DNA from: JANYJJ01 sp038241115
GTDB taxonomy: Bacteria > Pseudomonadota > Gammaproteobacteria > Burkholderiales > Burkholderiaceae_C
Length of the DNA stretch: 50,578 bases
Direction of reading: 5' to 3'
Assembly: GCA_038241115.1 (NCBI GenBank)
Contig: JBBRGA010000004.1
Location: 1-50,578 of the forward strand
Shown: positions 23,974-32,682 of the stretch, in pieces
How the letters are laid out: every line of letters begins with the position of its first letter
How positions within the stretch are numbered: the stretch's first letter is position 1
Program-made: the position numbers and the translations under genes
The notes under the pieces: generated by a model
Told to the model about the DNA's origin: nothing
The model's input: only the letters and a program-made list of their open reading frames with translations
Database searches by the model: none

Positions 23974-24006
23974 CCGCCGTTCGGACTGAGGTCTCTAAGT
24001 CGGGCT
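23974..24006. repeat. REP-like intergenic element copy 2
   Basis: The dctQ-dctM gap of copy 2 contains GTTCGGACTGAGGTCTC, which matches the reverse strand of the element at 790-823 over its core. It falls in the 137-bp stretch that copy 1 lacks. No gene is visible in the gap. Confidence 0.35.
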
Positions 24007-24079
24007 CTGACCACCGCCGATCAGCGGCAAATAAATCTCAAACACGCGGCTGTGGTGGCGCGTTCAATGCGAAAGACTT

Positions 24080-25372
24080 ATGGACATCGCCATCGCCGCA
24101 GGGCTGATCGTTTTCTTGCTGATTGTTTTGGGTTCTGGCCTGTGGATAGGTTTGGCCCTGCTGGGTGTGGCCATGGTGGCCATGGAGATGTTCACTCAGC
24201 GCCCGGCAGGTGACGCCATGGCGCTGACCATTTGGTCCTCCACCTCATCGTGGACGCTCACCGCCTTGCCCATGTTCTTGTGGATGGGCGAAATCTTGTT
24301 TCGTACCAAGCTGGCCGACAGCATGTTCAAAGGCCTGGCGCCGTGGCTGGACCGATTGCCCGGCCGTTTGCTGCATGTGAATGTGATCGGCTGCACCATC
24401 TTTGCGGCGGTGTCGGGATCGAGCGCCGCCACCTGCGCCACCATCGGAAAAATCACGCTGCCCGAGCTGAAAAAGCGTGGCTACCCAGATGCTATTTCCA
24501 TCGGCACTTTGGCCGGCGCCAGCACCTTGGGTTTGTTGATACCGCCCAGCATCATCATGATTGTTTACGGCGTGGCGGCAAATGTGTCAATCGCCAAACT
24601 CTTTATCGCGGGCGTGCTGCCCGGCTTGATGTTGGCCGCTCTGTTCATGGGTTACATCGTGGTGTGGGCGCTGCTTAACAAAGGCCAAGTGCCGCAGGCC
24701 GACGCGCGCTTGAGCTTTGCGCAAAAGCTGTACGCGTCCCGGCATTTGATACCGGTGTTGTCGTTGATCGGCGCGGTGCTGGGCAGCATTTATTCGGGCA
24801 TCGCCACGCCCACCGAGGCGGCCGCCTTGGGCGTGGGCGGCTCGCTGATCCTGGCCATGCTTGAAGGATCGATGACGTGGCCGTCACTGCGCGACGGCTT
24901 GTTCGCCGCCTGCCGCGTGTACTGCATGATCGGTTTGATCCTGGCCGGTGCGGCCTTCCTCACGCTGGCCATGGGCTTCATTGGACTGCCACGCCACCTG
25001 GCCGAGTTCATTGCCACGCTGAACCTCAGCAACTTTCAGCTCATCGTGTTGTTGATGGCTTTTTTCATTGTTTTGGGCTGCTTCCTGGACGGTATTTCCA
25101 TGGTGGTGTTGACCATGGCGGTGCTGGTGCCCACGGTCCAAAAAGCCGGGCTCGACCCCATTTGGTTCGGCATCTTTATCGTGCTGGTGGTGGAGATGGC
25201 GCAAATCACACCGCCGGTGGGTTTCAATTTGTTTGTGCTGCAAGGCCTGACGCAGCGCGGCTTGTTCGAGCTGGCGCGCTATTCCATGCCCAGCTTCGCG
25301 GTGATGGTGTTGGCGGTGTTGGCGCTGTATTTCTTTCCGGGCATCGCCACCTGGCTTCCATCGAAGATGTGA
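24080..25372 (+). CDS. TRAP transporter large permease (DctM-like), copy 2
   Basis: 430 residues, about 12 membrane segments. Seen: WSSTSSWTLTALPMFLWMGE, GCTIFAAVSGSSAATCATIG, GLLIPPSIIMIVYGVAANVS and VEMAQITPPVGFNLFVLQGL. Very similar to copy 1 throughout. Starts at ATG 24080 (MDIAIAAGLIVFLL); no strong ribosome-binding site is visible. Followed by the oxoprolinase gene after 28 bp, so transport and hydrolysis genes are probably one transcript. Confidence 0.95.
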   Translation: MDIAIAAGLIVFLLIVLGSGLWIGLALLGVAMVAMEMFTQRPAGDAMALTIWSSTSSWTLTALPMFLWMGEILFRTKLADSMFKGLAPWLDRLPGRLLHVNVIGCTIFAAVSGSSAATCATIGKITLPELKKRGYPDAISIGTLAGASTLGLLIPPSIIMIVYGVAANVSIAKLFIAGVLPGLMLAALFMGYIVVWALLNKGQVPQADARLSFAQKLYASRHLIPVLSLIGAVLGSIYSGIATPTEAAALGVGGSLILAMLEGSMTWPSLRDGLFAACRVYCMIGLILAGAAFLTLAMGFIGLPRHLAEFIATLNLSNFQLIVLLMAFFIVLGCFLDGISMVVLTMAVLVPTVQKAGLDPIWFGIFIVLVVEMAQITPPVGFNLFVLQGLTQRGLFELARYSMPSFAVMVLAVLALYFFPGIATWLPSKM

Positions 25373-25400
25373 ATCTGGCAAATTAAATGCAAATACGTTC

Positions 25401-28400
25401 ATGACCACCTCCCCCTCGATCACCGTGACCAAACGCTGGCAATTCTGGATAGACCGCGGCGGCACCTTCACTGACGTGGTCGGCAAGCGGCCGGACGGTA
25501 GCCTGGTGACGCACAAGCTGCTCAGCGAAAACCCGGAGCAGTACCGCGATGCGGCTGTGGCTGGCATACGCCATTTGCTCGGCTTGCAAGCGGGCCAGCC
25601 GATCAGCCCCGATCAGGTGGAGTGCGTGAAGATGGGCACCACGGTGGCCACCAACGCGCTGCTGGAGCGCAAGGGTGAACCAACGCTGCTGGTGACCACC
25701 CGCGGTTTTCGCGACGCTCTGCGCATTGCTTACCAAGACCGGCCGAAAATTTTTGAGCGCCATATCGTCTTGCCGGAGCTGCTGTACTCCCGTGTGATCG
25801 AAGCAGTGGAGCGTGTGGGCGCGCATGGTGAGGTCGAGCAGGCGCTCGACGAGGCACATTTGCGCGAGCGTTTGTGGGCCTCGTTCGATGCGGGGCTGCG
25901 CAGCGTGGCCATTGTTTTCATGCACGGATATCGGTATCCGGCGCATGAGTTGGCGGCGGCTGTTCTGGCACGCGACGCGGGTTTCACGCAGGTCAGCGTG
26001 TCGCACCAGGTCAGCCCATTGATGAAGCTGGTGAGTCGGGGCGACACCACTGTGGTCGACGCCTATTTATCGCCCATCTTGCGCCGCTACGTCGAGCAGG
26101 TGGCCGCTGAAATGCCCGGCGTGAAACTCTTTTTCATGCAGTCGTCGGGCGGCTTGACAGACGCCCATGTGTTTCAGGGCAAAGACGCCATCTTGTCGGG
26201 CCCCGCAGGCGGCATTGTGGGCATGGTGCGCACCGCGCAACTTGCTGACATTGACCGCGTGATCGGCTTTGACATGGGCGGTACGTCCACCGATGTGAGC
26301 CACTTTGCCGGTGAATTCGAGCGCGCGTTCGAGACCCAAGTGGCGGGTGTGCGCATGCGCGCACCGATGATGAGCATTCACACCGTGGCCGCCGGTGGTG
26401 GCTCGGTGCTGAGTTTTGATGGCGCGCGTTTTCGCGCAGGGCCGCAAAGCGCGGGTGCCAATCCGGGGCCCGCGTGCTATCGGCGCGGCGGCCCCTTGGC
26501 CGTGACGGATGCGAACGTGATGGTCGGCAAAATTCAGCCCAACTACTTCCCCAAAGTGTTCGGCCCGCAGGCCAATGAGCTGTTGGATGCGCAAGTGGTG
26601 GTTGACAAGTTCACAGCCATGGCGCGGGACATAGATCGCATGACCGGCGTCATGCGCAGCCCCGAGGAAGTGGCCGAAGGCTTCATCAACATCGCGGTCG
26701 GCGCCATGGCCAACGCCATCAAAAAAATATCGGTGGCGCGCGGCTATGACGTCACCCGCTACACGCTTCAGTGTTTCGGGGGGGCCGGCGGCCAACACGC
26801 TTGCCGAGTGGCCGATGCCTTGGGCATGACGCGTGTGTTCGCGCATCCGCTGGGCGGCGTGTTGTCGGCCTACGGCATGGGCTTGGCCGACCAGAGCGTG
26901 ATGCGCCAAGGGTCGATAGAAAAGCCACTGGCTGAAGCGCTGGACGCGATGCAAGCGCGCTTGGATGAACTGAGCATGGCGGCCTCGGAGGAGCTTGCCC
27001 GTCAAGGCGTGAGCAGCGCGGCGCTTGAGGTTCATGACCGCGTACATAACCGCGTGCATCGCCGCGTGCATGTGCGCTACGAAGGCACCGACTCTGCGTT
27101 GGTGGTGGCGCACGGCAGCGCGGATGAAATTCAAGCGGCCTATGAGGCTGCGTACCGGCAGCGCTTCGCGTTTTTAATGACCGAGCGCCGCCTGATCGTC
27201 GAGGCGGTGTCGGTGGAAGCCATCGCCTCTGGCGACGCACCCGACGAGCCGCTGCAAACGGTGACTGCGTCAGGTCCAGCCCCGGCTGCCGCGACCGTGC
27301 GCATGTTCAGCGGTGGCAAGTGGTGGGACGCGAATCTGGTGGTGCGCGAAGACACGCGTCCCGGCCACCTGATCACCGGCCCGGCGATCATTGCCGAGAA
27401 GAACGCCACCACGGTAATCGAGCCGGGTTGGCAAGCGCGCGTCACGGCGCTGGACCACCTGGTGATTGACAGGATAGAGGCGCGCGAAGCCCGTGTGGCC
27501 ATCGGCACGCAAGTAGACCCGGTGATGTTGGAGGTGTTCAACAACCTGTTCATGAACATCGCCGAGCAAATGGGATTGCAACTGCAAAACACCGCCTACT
27601 CGGTCAACATCAAAGAGCGCCTTGATTTTTCGTGCGCGCTTTTCGATGCGCAGGGCAATTTGATTGCCAACGCGCCGCACATGCCGGTGCATTTGGGCTC
27701 GATGAGCGAGTCGATCAAAACCGTGGTGGCGCGAAATGCGCTCACCATGAAACCGGGTGATGTGTATGCGCTGAACGACCCGTATCACGGCGGCACGCAC
27801 TTGCCGGATGTGACGGTGGTCACGCCGGTGTATCTGGATTCGGTGGCTGTCGTCCAGTCGGCAGAGGCCGCGGCAGATCCCGCGGCAAACACAGCGGCAA
27901 ACACAGCGGCAGTTCGGGTGCCACCGACTCTGCCACTTTTCTACGTGGGCTCGCGCGGCCACCACGCCGACATCGGCGGCATCACACCCGGCTCTATGCC
28001 GCCGTTCTCGACCCGCATCGAAGAAGAAGGCGTGCAGATCGACAACTTCAAGTTGATAGACGGCGGCGTGCTGCAAGAGGAAAAAATGCTCGCATTGCTG
28101 CGCAGCGGTGCCTACCCATCGCGCAACCCGGCACAGAACATGGGTGACCTGAAGGCGCAAGTTGCTGCCAACGAGAAAGGCGCGCAAGAGCTGCGCAAGA
28201 TGGTGGAGCAGTTCAGCTTGCCGGTGGTGCAGGCCTACATGGGCCATGTGCAAGACAACGCCGAAGAGTCGGTTCGGCGCGTCATCACGCAGCTTAAAGA
28301 CGGCGCGTTCAGCCTGCCGCTCGACAACGGCGCGCACATCAATGTGGCCATCCGCGTGAACGCGACTGACAGAAGCGCCGAGATCGATTTCACCGGCACC

Positions 28401-29126
28401 TCAGCCCAACTCACCAACAACTTCAATGCGCCCACGGCGGTGTGCATGGCGGCTGTGCTATATGTTTTTCGCACGCTGGTGAACGATGACATTCCCCTGA
28501 ACGCCGGATGTTTGAAGCCGCTGAAAGTCATCATTCCCGAGGGCTCGATGTTGAACCCGCACCCGCCTGCCTCCGTGGTGGCAGGCAACGTGGAAACGTC
28601 CACCTGCATCACCAACGCGCTGTACGGCGCGCTCGGCGCCATGGCCGCAGGCCAATGCACGATGAATAATTTCACCTTTGGCAACTCGCGCTATCAGTAC
28701 TACGAAACCATCTCGGGTGGCAGTGGCGCAGGGCCGACTTTCCACGGTTGCAGCGTGGTGCAAACGCACATGACCAACTCGCGCCTGACCGACCCCGAAG
28801 TGCTGGAATTCCGCTTTCCGGTCCGCTTGGAAAGCTACGCCATACGCAAAGGCTCTGGCGGCGCGGGTCAGTTCACGGGTGGCAACGGCGGCGTGCGGCG
28901 GGTGCGGTTTTTAGAGCCCATGACCGCATCGATTTTGTCGAACGGCCGCACCGTTCCCGCCTTTGGCATGAGCGGTGGCGCGCCCGGGGCGGTGGGTTCG
29001 GGTCGCGTGGAGCGAGCAGACGGACGCGTTGAAGCCCTGCAGCACATTGCCTCGGTGGAAATGAACGCCGGCGATGTTTTTGTGATCGAAACTCCGGGGG
29101 GCGGCGGTTTCGGTGCGCCTGTGTAA
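25401..29126 (+). CDS. ATP-dependent 5-oxoprolinase / hydantoinase, HyuA-HyuB fusion
   Basis: 1241 residues, the length of the single-chain oxoprolinase (OPLAH) type, which opens 5-oxoproline to glutamate using ATP. Seen: HyuA half with IDRGGTFTDVVGKRPDGS (phosphate loop), VKMGTTVATNALLERKGEPT, SGPAGGIVGMV, GFDMGGTSTDVSHF and VAAGGGSVLSFD, up to about residue 700; HyuB half with EVFNNLFMNIAEQMG, NAPHMPVHLGSMSESIK, SRGHHADIGGITPGSMPP and TPGGGGFG at the end. Two 12-bp tandem repeats interrupt it (residues 545-560, HDRV/HNRV/HRRV, and 824-839, AADP/AANT/AANT), both at loops. N-methylhydantoinase or acetone carboxylase-like substrates are alternatives, but the DUF1445 neighbour favours oxoproline. 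Confidence 0.9.
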   Translation: MTTSPSITVTKRWQFWIDRGGTFTDVVGKRPDGSLVTHKLLSENPEQYRDAAVAGIRHLLGLQAGQPISPDQVECVKMGTTVATNALLERKGEPTLLVTTRGFRDALRIAYQDRPKIFERHIVLPELLYSRVIEAVERVGAHGEVEQALDEAHLRERLWASFDAGLRSVAIVFMHGYRYPAHELAAAVLARDAGFTQVSVSHQVSPLMKLVSRGDTTVVDAYLSPILRRYVEQVAAEMPGVKLFFMQSSGGLTDAHVFQGKDAILSGPAGGIVGMVRTAQLADIDRVIGFDMGGTSTDVSHFAGEFERAFETQVAGVRMRAPMMSIHTVAAGGGSVLSFDGARFRAGPQSAGANPGPACYRRGGPLAVTDANVMVGKIQPNYFPKVFGPQANELLDAQVVVDKFTAMARDIDRMTGVMRSPEEVAEGFINIAVGAMANAIKKISVARGYDVTRYTLQCFGGAGGQHACRVADALGMTRVFAHPLGGVLSAYGMGLADQSVMRQGSIEKPLAEALDAMQARLDELSMAASEELARQGVSSAALEVHDRVHNRVHRRVHVRYEGTDSALVVAHGSADEIQAAYEAAYRQRFAFLMTERRLIVEAVSVEAIASGDAPDEPLQTVTASGPAPAAATVRMFSGGKWWDANLVVREDTRPGHLITGPAIIAEKNATTVIEPGWQARVTALDHLVIDRIEAREARVAIGTQVDPVMLEVFNNLFMNIAEQMGLQLQNTAYSVNIKERLDFSCALFDAQGNLIANAPHMPVHLGSMSESIKTVVARNALTMKPGDVYALNDPYHGGTHLPDVTVVTPVYLDSVAVVQSAEAAADPAANTAANTAAVRVPPTLPLFYVGSRGHHADIGGITPGSMPPFSTRIEEEGVQIDNFKLIDGGVLQEEKMLALLRSGAYPSRNPAQNMGDLKAQVAANEKGAQELRKMVEQFSLPVVQAYMGHVQDNAEESVRRVITQLKDGAFSLPLDNGAHINVAIRVNATDRSAEIDFTGTSAQLTNNFNAPTAVCMAAVLYVFRTLVNDDIPLNAGCLKPLKVIIPEGSMLNPHPPASVVAGNVETSTCITNALYGALGAMAAGQCTMNNFTFGNSRYQYYETISGGSGAGPTFHGCSVVQTHMTNSRLTDPEVLEFRFPVRLESYAIRKGSGGAGQFTGGNGGVRRVRFLEPMTASILSNGRTVPAFGMSGGAPGAVGSGRVERADGRVEALQHIASVEMNAGDVFVIETPGGGGFGAPV
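27033..27080. repeat. 12-bp tandem repeat, four units, inside oxoprolinase
   Basis: Units CATGACCGCGTA, CATAACCGCGTG, CATCGCCGCGTG, CATGTGCGCTAC encode HDRV-HNRV-HRRV-HVRY in the HyuA half. The last unit runs into the conserved RYEGTDS strand, suggesting that units were duplicated from that end. Confidence 0.8.
27870..27917. repeat. 12-bp tandem repeat, four units, inside oxoprolinase
   Basis: Units GCGGCAGATCCC, GCGGCAAACACA (twice, identical) and GCGGCAGTTCGG encode AADP-AANT-AANT-AAVR in a surface insertion of the HyuB half before the conserved LFYVGSRGHHADIGG segment. Confidence 0.9.
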
Positions 29127-29228
29127 GGAGCGGGCGTGCGGCGTGACTACAAGTTGCCCGCGAAAAAGTTATCCGCGTGTGCCTGCTCCGTCCGTCATTT
29201 TTCAGTCCATCACTCGCAGGAGTTGTCC

Positions 29229-29522
29229 ATGAACCAACGTCTCATCGCATCCGGCGCCTTAGCGTCGCTGATGGCCCTCGGTCTGCTGAGCCCCGCTGCC
29301 GCGCAAAGCGCTGCCAAAGAAAAGTGCTACGGCGTGGCCAAGGCGGGTACCAACGACTGCGGCAATCTGGCCGGCACCCACTCGTGTTCTGGTGAAGCCA
29401 AGACAGACAACGACGCCGGCGAATGGAAATACGTGTCGGGTGGCACCTGCGCCAAGTTGGGCGGCAAGAGTGAGCAGGAAGCCAAGGCGGCCGCGAAGAA
29501 GCCGGAGCCGAAGAAGTCCTGA
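29229..29522 (+). CDS. bufA1: bufferin precursor BufA1 (DUF2282)
   Basis: 97-residue precursor with an N-terminal signal peptide (cut near PAAAQSA). Mature part has four cysteines, Cys33 (EKCYGVAKAG), Cys44 (TNDCGN), Cys53 (HSCSG) and Cys74 (GGTCAK), the pattern of DUF2282 bufferins, and a Lys/Ala/Pro-rich tail. Bufferins are ribosomally made, periplasmic copper-binding peptides in which cysteines are modified to thiooxazole by a DUF692 enzyme; the next two genes are that enzyme and its partner. AGGAG precedes the ATG. No metal operator was recognised in the 102-bp upstream gap. Confidence 0.9.
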   Translation: MNQRLIASGALASLMALGLLSPAAAQSAAKEKCYGVAKAGTNDCGNLAGTHSCSGEAKTDNDAGEWKYVSGGTCAKLGGKSEQEAKAAAKKPEPKKS

Positions 29523-29537
29523 CCACCTGATTCACAG

Positions 29538-30416
29538 ATGACCGGCCGACACGGCGCGGCAAGCAAAACCCTCGCGGGCATAGGTTTGCGACACGCGCAC
29601 TATGCCGAAGTGCTGGCCACGGCCCCGCTACTGGGCTTCGTTGAAGTCCACTGCGAAAACTTCTTTGCCGACGGCGGCGCCACGTTGCAGGTGCTGCAAG
29701 CGGCCCGCCAGCTTTATGACCTGAGCCTGCACGGCGTCGGTTTGGGGCTGGGGTCGGCAGTGGGCATTGATGCCGAGCACCTGGAAAAGCTCGCGCGTTT
29801 GGTGCAGCGCACCGACCCTTTTCGTGTGTCTGACCACGCCTGCTTTTCGCGCGCGGCGGTTCATTCAGCGGGCCCGGTTCTGCATGCCAACGATTTGCTG
29901 CCGATTGCTTTCAATTCGGCGTCCCTCAGCATCATCGGCGCCAACGTGGCCGCGGTTCAGGACCGCTTGAAGCGCGCCATCCTGGTCGAGAACTTGTCGG
30001 CTTACGTTGCGGTTGACGAGATGCACAACAACGCCGTGACGGCCGAGCCTGAGTTTTTGGCCGCGCTTTGTCAACGCACAGGTTGCGGCTTGCTGCTAGA
30101 CCTGAACAACCTGATGGTGAACGCGCTGAATTCGGGTTCAGCCGACCCGCTGGCGCAGTGCCAGGCGTACGTCGATGCCTTGCCAGCGCACATCGTCGGT
30201 GAGATCCATTTGGCGGGCTATGTGCAAACGCCAGACATCGTCATCGACGACCACGGCAGCCGAGTGCGGCCCGATGTGTGGCGGTTGTATCAACACGCGC
30301 TGCGGCGCTTCGGGGCGGTGCCGACGCTGATCGAATGGGACACCGACATTCCGCCGCTGAATGTGTTGCTGCAAGAGGCCGCGGTCGCGTCAAGCCATTT
30401 GGCGCGCTGTCCATGA
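29538..30416 (+). CDS. bufB: multinuclear iron oxidative enzyme BufB (DUF692/MNIO)
   Basis: 292-residue TIM-barrel MNIO that modifies cysteines of the bufferin precursor. Seen: GIGLRHAHYAEVLA, VEVHCENFFADGG, LHGVGLGLGS, RVSDHACFSR, HANDLLPI, LVENLSAYVAV, LLLDLNNLMVNA, VGEIHLAGYV and TLIEWDTDIP; the His, Glu, Asp and Asn in these segments form the iron site in the family. Begins 15 bp after bufA1. Its stop overlaps the bufC start as ATGA. Confidence 0.93.
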   Translation: MTGRHGAASKTLAGIGLRHAHYAEVLATAPLLGFVEVHCENFFADGGATLQVLQAARQLYDLSLHGVGLGLGSAVGIDAEHLEKLARLVQRTDPFRVSDHACFSRAAVHSAGPVLHANDLLPIAFNSASLSIIGANVAAVQDRLKRAILVENLSAYVAVDEMHNNAVTAEPEFLAALCQRTGCGLLLDLNNLMVNALNSGSADPLAQCQAYVDALPAHIVGEIHLAGYVQTPDIVIDDHGSRVRPDVWRLYQHALRRFGAVPTLIEWDTDIPPLNVLLQEAAVASSHLARCP

Positions 30417-31315
30417 GGCACTTTGGAATCGACGCTGAAAGCGGCAAGGACGGGAACACCGCGAGCGTGCCGACAGGCGTCACTTCGGGTGCCACGGGAC
30501 ACGCTGCCGAAGCCGAGCGCCAAAGGGCGCTGCTGCGTGCCATTCTTGCGCCCCCCGACGGCGGGCGTGAGGACATCCGTCCGGCCGGTTTTTGCGATGC
30601 TGCTGTGCCATTTGCGCGCGGTCTGGCGGCTTATCGGGCGCACGCTCGCGCTTCGGCGACGCGCGCTTTGGCCAGCACTTTCCCCACCGTTCTGGCCTTG
30701 CTCGGTGAAGACAATTTTCAAGCGCTGGCGCACCGCTTTTTACGGCAACACCCGCAGCGCAAAGGCGACTTGGCGGAATGGGGCGACGAGCTCGTCGCAT
30801 TCATCGCTGCACAGGCCGAATTGCGCACCTGGGGCTACTTGGCGGATTGCGCCCTCCTTGACCATGCCGTGCAGCGCTGTGAGCGCGCGCTGGACGCCGA
30901 ATTCGACGCCGCCTCGATGGTCAGCCTGTCGCACGTCGACCCCGCGCGGCTTTGTTTGGACTTCATGCCGGGTACTGCGCTCATTGTTTCCAACTGGCCC
31001 TTGATGCGCATCCACGAAGCCCATGCACTGCCTGAAGGCGACGCGCGCGAGGCCTCGTTCGAGCAACTGCGCGAGGCGTTGGCAGCGCCTTGCGGCACAG
31101 AAAGTTTTGGCGCGGTTTTGGTGGCCCGCAGGGGCTGGCGTGCGGTGGTCAGCCCAGTGGGGGCAAGTGATGTGGAGTGGACGCAGCACTTGCTTGACGG
31201 CGCATCTTTGGGGCGTGCACTCGCAGAAGCCAGCGCTGCATTCGACTTCAACAACTGGCTGACACATGCAGTGATTGCGGGCCAACTGAAAGGAATTAGC
31301 GTCCTGGACGACTGA
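30413..31315 (+). CDS. bufC: bufferin partner protein BufC (DUF2063)
   Basis: 300 residues from ATG 30413 (ATGA overlap with bufB). DUF2063/HvfC-type partner that in characterised systems guides the precursor to the DUF692 enzyme. Seen: the N-terminal domain ARGLAAYRAHARASATRALA, FPTVLALLGEDNFQALAHRF, then GDLAEWGDELVAFIAAQ and YLADCALLDHAVQRCE. The first 45 residues are extra, low-complexity sequence. The C-terminal domain (from about 200) is weakly conserved. No DoxX-like bufD follows. Confidence 0.88.
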   Translation: MRHFGIDAESGKDGNTASVPTGVTSGATGHAAEAERQRALLRAILAPPDGGREDIRPAGFCDAAVPFARGLAAYRAHARASATRALASTFPTVLALLGEDNFQALAHRFLRQHPQRKGDLAEWGDELVAFIAAQAELRTWGYLADCALLDHAVQRCERALDAEFDAASMVSLSHVDPARLCLDFMPGTALIVSNWPLMRIHEAHALPEGDAREASFEQLREALAAPCGTESFGAVLVARRGWRAVVSPVGASDVEWTQHLLDGASLGRALAEASAAFDFNNWLTHAVIAGQLKGISVLDD

Positions 31316-31337
31316 CGCGGCAGGCTATCTCTGCGGA

Positions 31338-31376
31338 CATGCCCTGCAGCCATGCCCTGAAGCCATGCCCTGCAGG
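31338..31376. repeat. 13-bp tandem repeat, three units, intergenic
   Basis: Units CATGCCCTGCAGC, CATGCCCTGAAGC, CATGCCCTGCAGG in the 137-bp gap between bufC and the ynjB-like gene. Each contains an ATG in a different frame. The first is in frame with the ynjB-like gene 38 codons downstream but would only add a non-signal-peptide leader. A third example of a period not divisible by three outside coding sequence. Confidence 0.85.
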
Positions 31377-31452
31377 CCGCGTCGATACACTTCGCGCCAT
31401 CCTCCAAGCCTGTCTCAGGGCTCATTTTTCGACGATTTTCAGCACCGCTCAC

Positions 31453-32682
31453 ATGCCCATCCATTTCAATCGGCGACAACTGATCGCCGCCACCGCTTCG
31501 CTTCCTTTCGCCGCGCACTTTCTGAGCTCTGCGCACGCAGCCGGCGTCACTTCAGCAGACTGGCCGGCCACCTTGCGCGGCGCGCGTGGGCAGACGGTCT
31601 ACCTCAACGCCTGGGCTGGCAGTGAGCGCATCAACGCCTACCTTCAATGGGCGGGCGGTGAAGTTGAAAAGCAGTTCGGTGTGAAGCTGGAACACGTCAA
31701 GGTGTCCGACACGGCAGAGGTGGTCAAGCGCGTGCGCGCTGAAAAGCAGGCCGGGCGCAACGCCGAGGGTTCAGTAGACGCGGTGTGGATCAATGGTGAA
31801 AACTTTTTGGCCATGCGCCGCGACGGTTTGCTGTTTGGACCGTTTGCCGAAGCGCTGCCAAGTTTTGCGAACGTGGACACTGTGGGCAAGCCCACCACAC
31901 GCATCGATTTTTCGCAAGCGGTGGAAGGCATGGAAGCGCCCTGGGGCATGGCGCAACTCACTTTTTATGCGGACAGCAAAGTGGTCTCGCAGCCGCCGCG
32001 CAGCATGTCTGAATGGGTGGCCTACGCCGCGGGCCAACCCGGCCGCCTGACCTACCCCAAACCGCCCAACTTTCACGGCAGCACCTTCCTCAAGCAAATG
32101 CTTCTGGAGGCTGTGCCCGAGCGAGAGCGCGCCGCGTTCTATCTGCCCGTCAAGACCGACGACTTCGCCAAGCTCACCGCGCCGCTCTGGTCCACGCTGG
32201 ACGCGCTGCATCCCAAGCTGTGGCGTCAGGGCAAGCAGTTTCCGGCCAGCAACGTCGTCATGCGTCAAATGCTTTCCGACGGCGAGTTGCACATCAACCT
32301 GACCTTCAACCCCAACGAGGCCGCCAACGAGATTGCTGCCAAGCGCCTGCCCGACACGGTGGTGAGCTGGCAACACGCTGCAGGCACCTTGGGCAACACC
32401 CACTTTTTGGCCATTGCCTACAACGCTCGCGCCAAAGAAGGTGCGCAGGTGCTCATCAACTTTTTAATGTCGCCGCAGGCGCAGGCGCGCAAAGCCAACA
32501 TTCAGTTTTGGGGCGACCCGACGGTGCTGGCGGTCGACAGGTTGTCGGCCGCCGACAAAGCCTTGTTCACACAAAGCCCGGCCCCTGGCTCGGTGCTGAA
32601 GGCCGCACCGGCCTTGCCTGAGCCGCATGCCTCGTGGGTGGACGCCATAGAACGCGAATGGCTGAAACGCTACGGTCAATGA
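31453..32682 (+). CDS. ynjB: YnjB-type ABC transporter substrate-binding protein
   Basis: 409 residues from ATG 31453. A signal peptide with a twin-arginine-like start (NRRQLIAATASLPFAA) is cut near SAHAAG. Seen: YLNAWAGSERINAYLQWAGG, VDAVWINGENFLAMR, TFNPNEAANEIAAKRLP and the C-terminal DAIEREWLKRYGQ, matching the YnjB group of extracellular solute-binding proteins rather than ordinary iron- or thiamine-binding ones. Ligand unknown. Stop overlaps the permease start as ATGA. First gene of the ynj-like operon. Confidence 0.88.
   Translation: MPIHFNRRQLIAATASLPFAAHFLSSAHAAGVTSADWPATLRGARGQTVYLNAWAGSERINAYLQWAGGEVEKQFGVKLEHVKVSDTAEVVKRVRAEKQAGRNAEGSVDAVWINGENFLAMRRDGLLFGPFAEALPSFANVDTVGKPTTRIDFSQAVEGMEAPWGMAQLTFYADSKVVSQPPRSMSEWVAYAAGQPGRLTYPKPPNFHGSTFLKQMLLEAVPERERAAFYLPVKTDDFAKLTAPLWSTLDALHPKLWRQGKQFPASNVVMRQMLSDGELHINLTFNPNEAANEIAAKRLPDTVVSWQHAAGTLGNTHFLAIAYNARAKEGAQVLINFLMSPQAQARKANIQFWGDPTVLAVDRLSAADKALFTQSPAPGSVLKAAPALPEPHASWVDAIEREWLKRYGQ

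Noticed and set aside
26067..27134. 355-codon open frame antisense to the oxoprolinase
   Set aside because: His/Arg/Ala-rich shadow of a high-GC gene; no family features and the sense strand encodes an intact enzyme.
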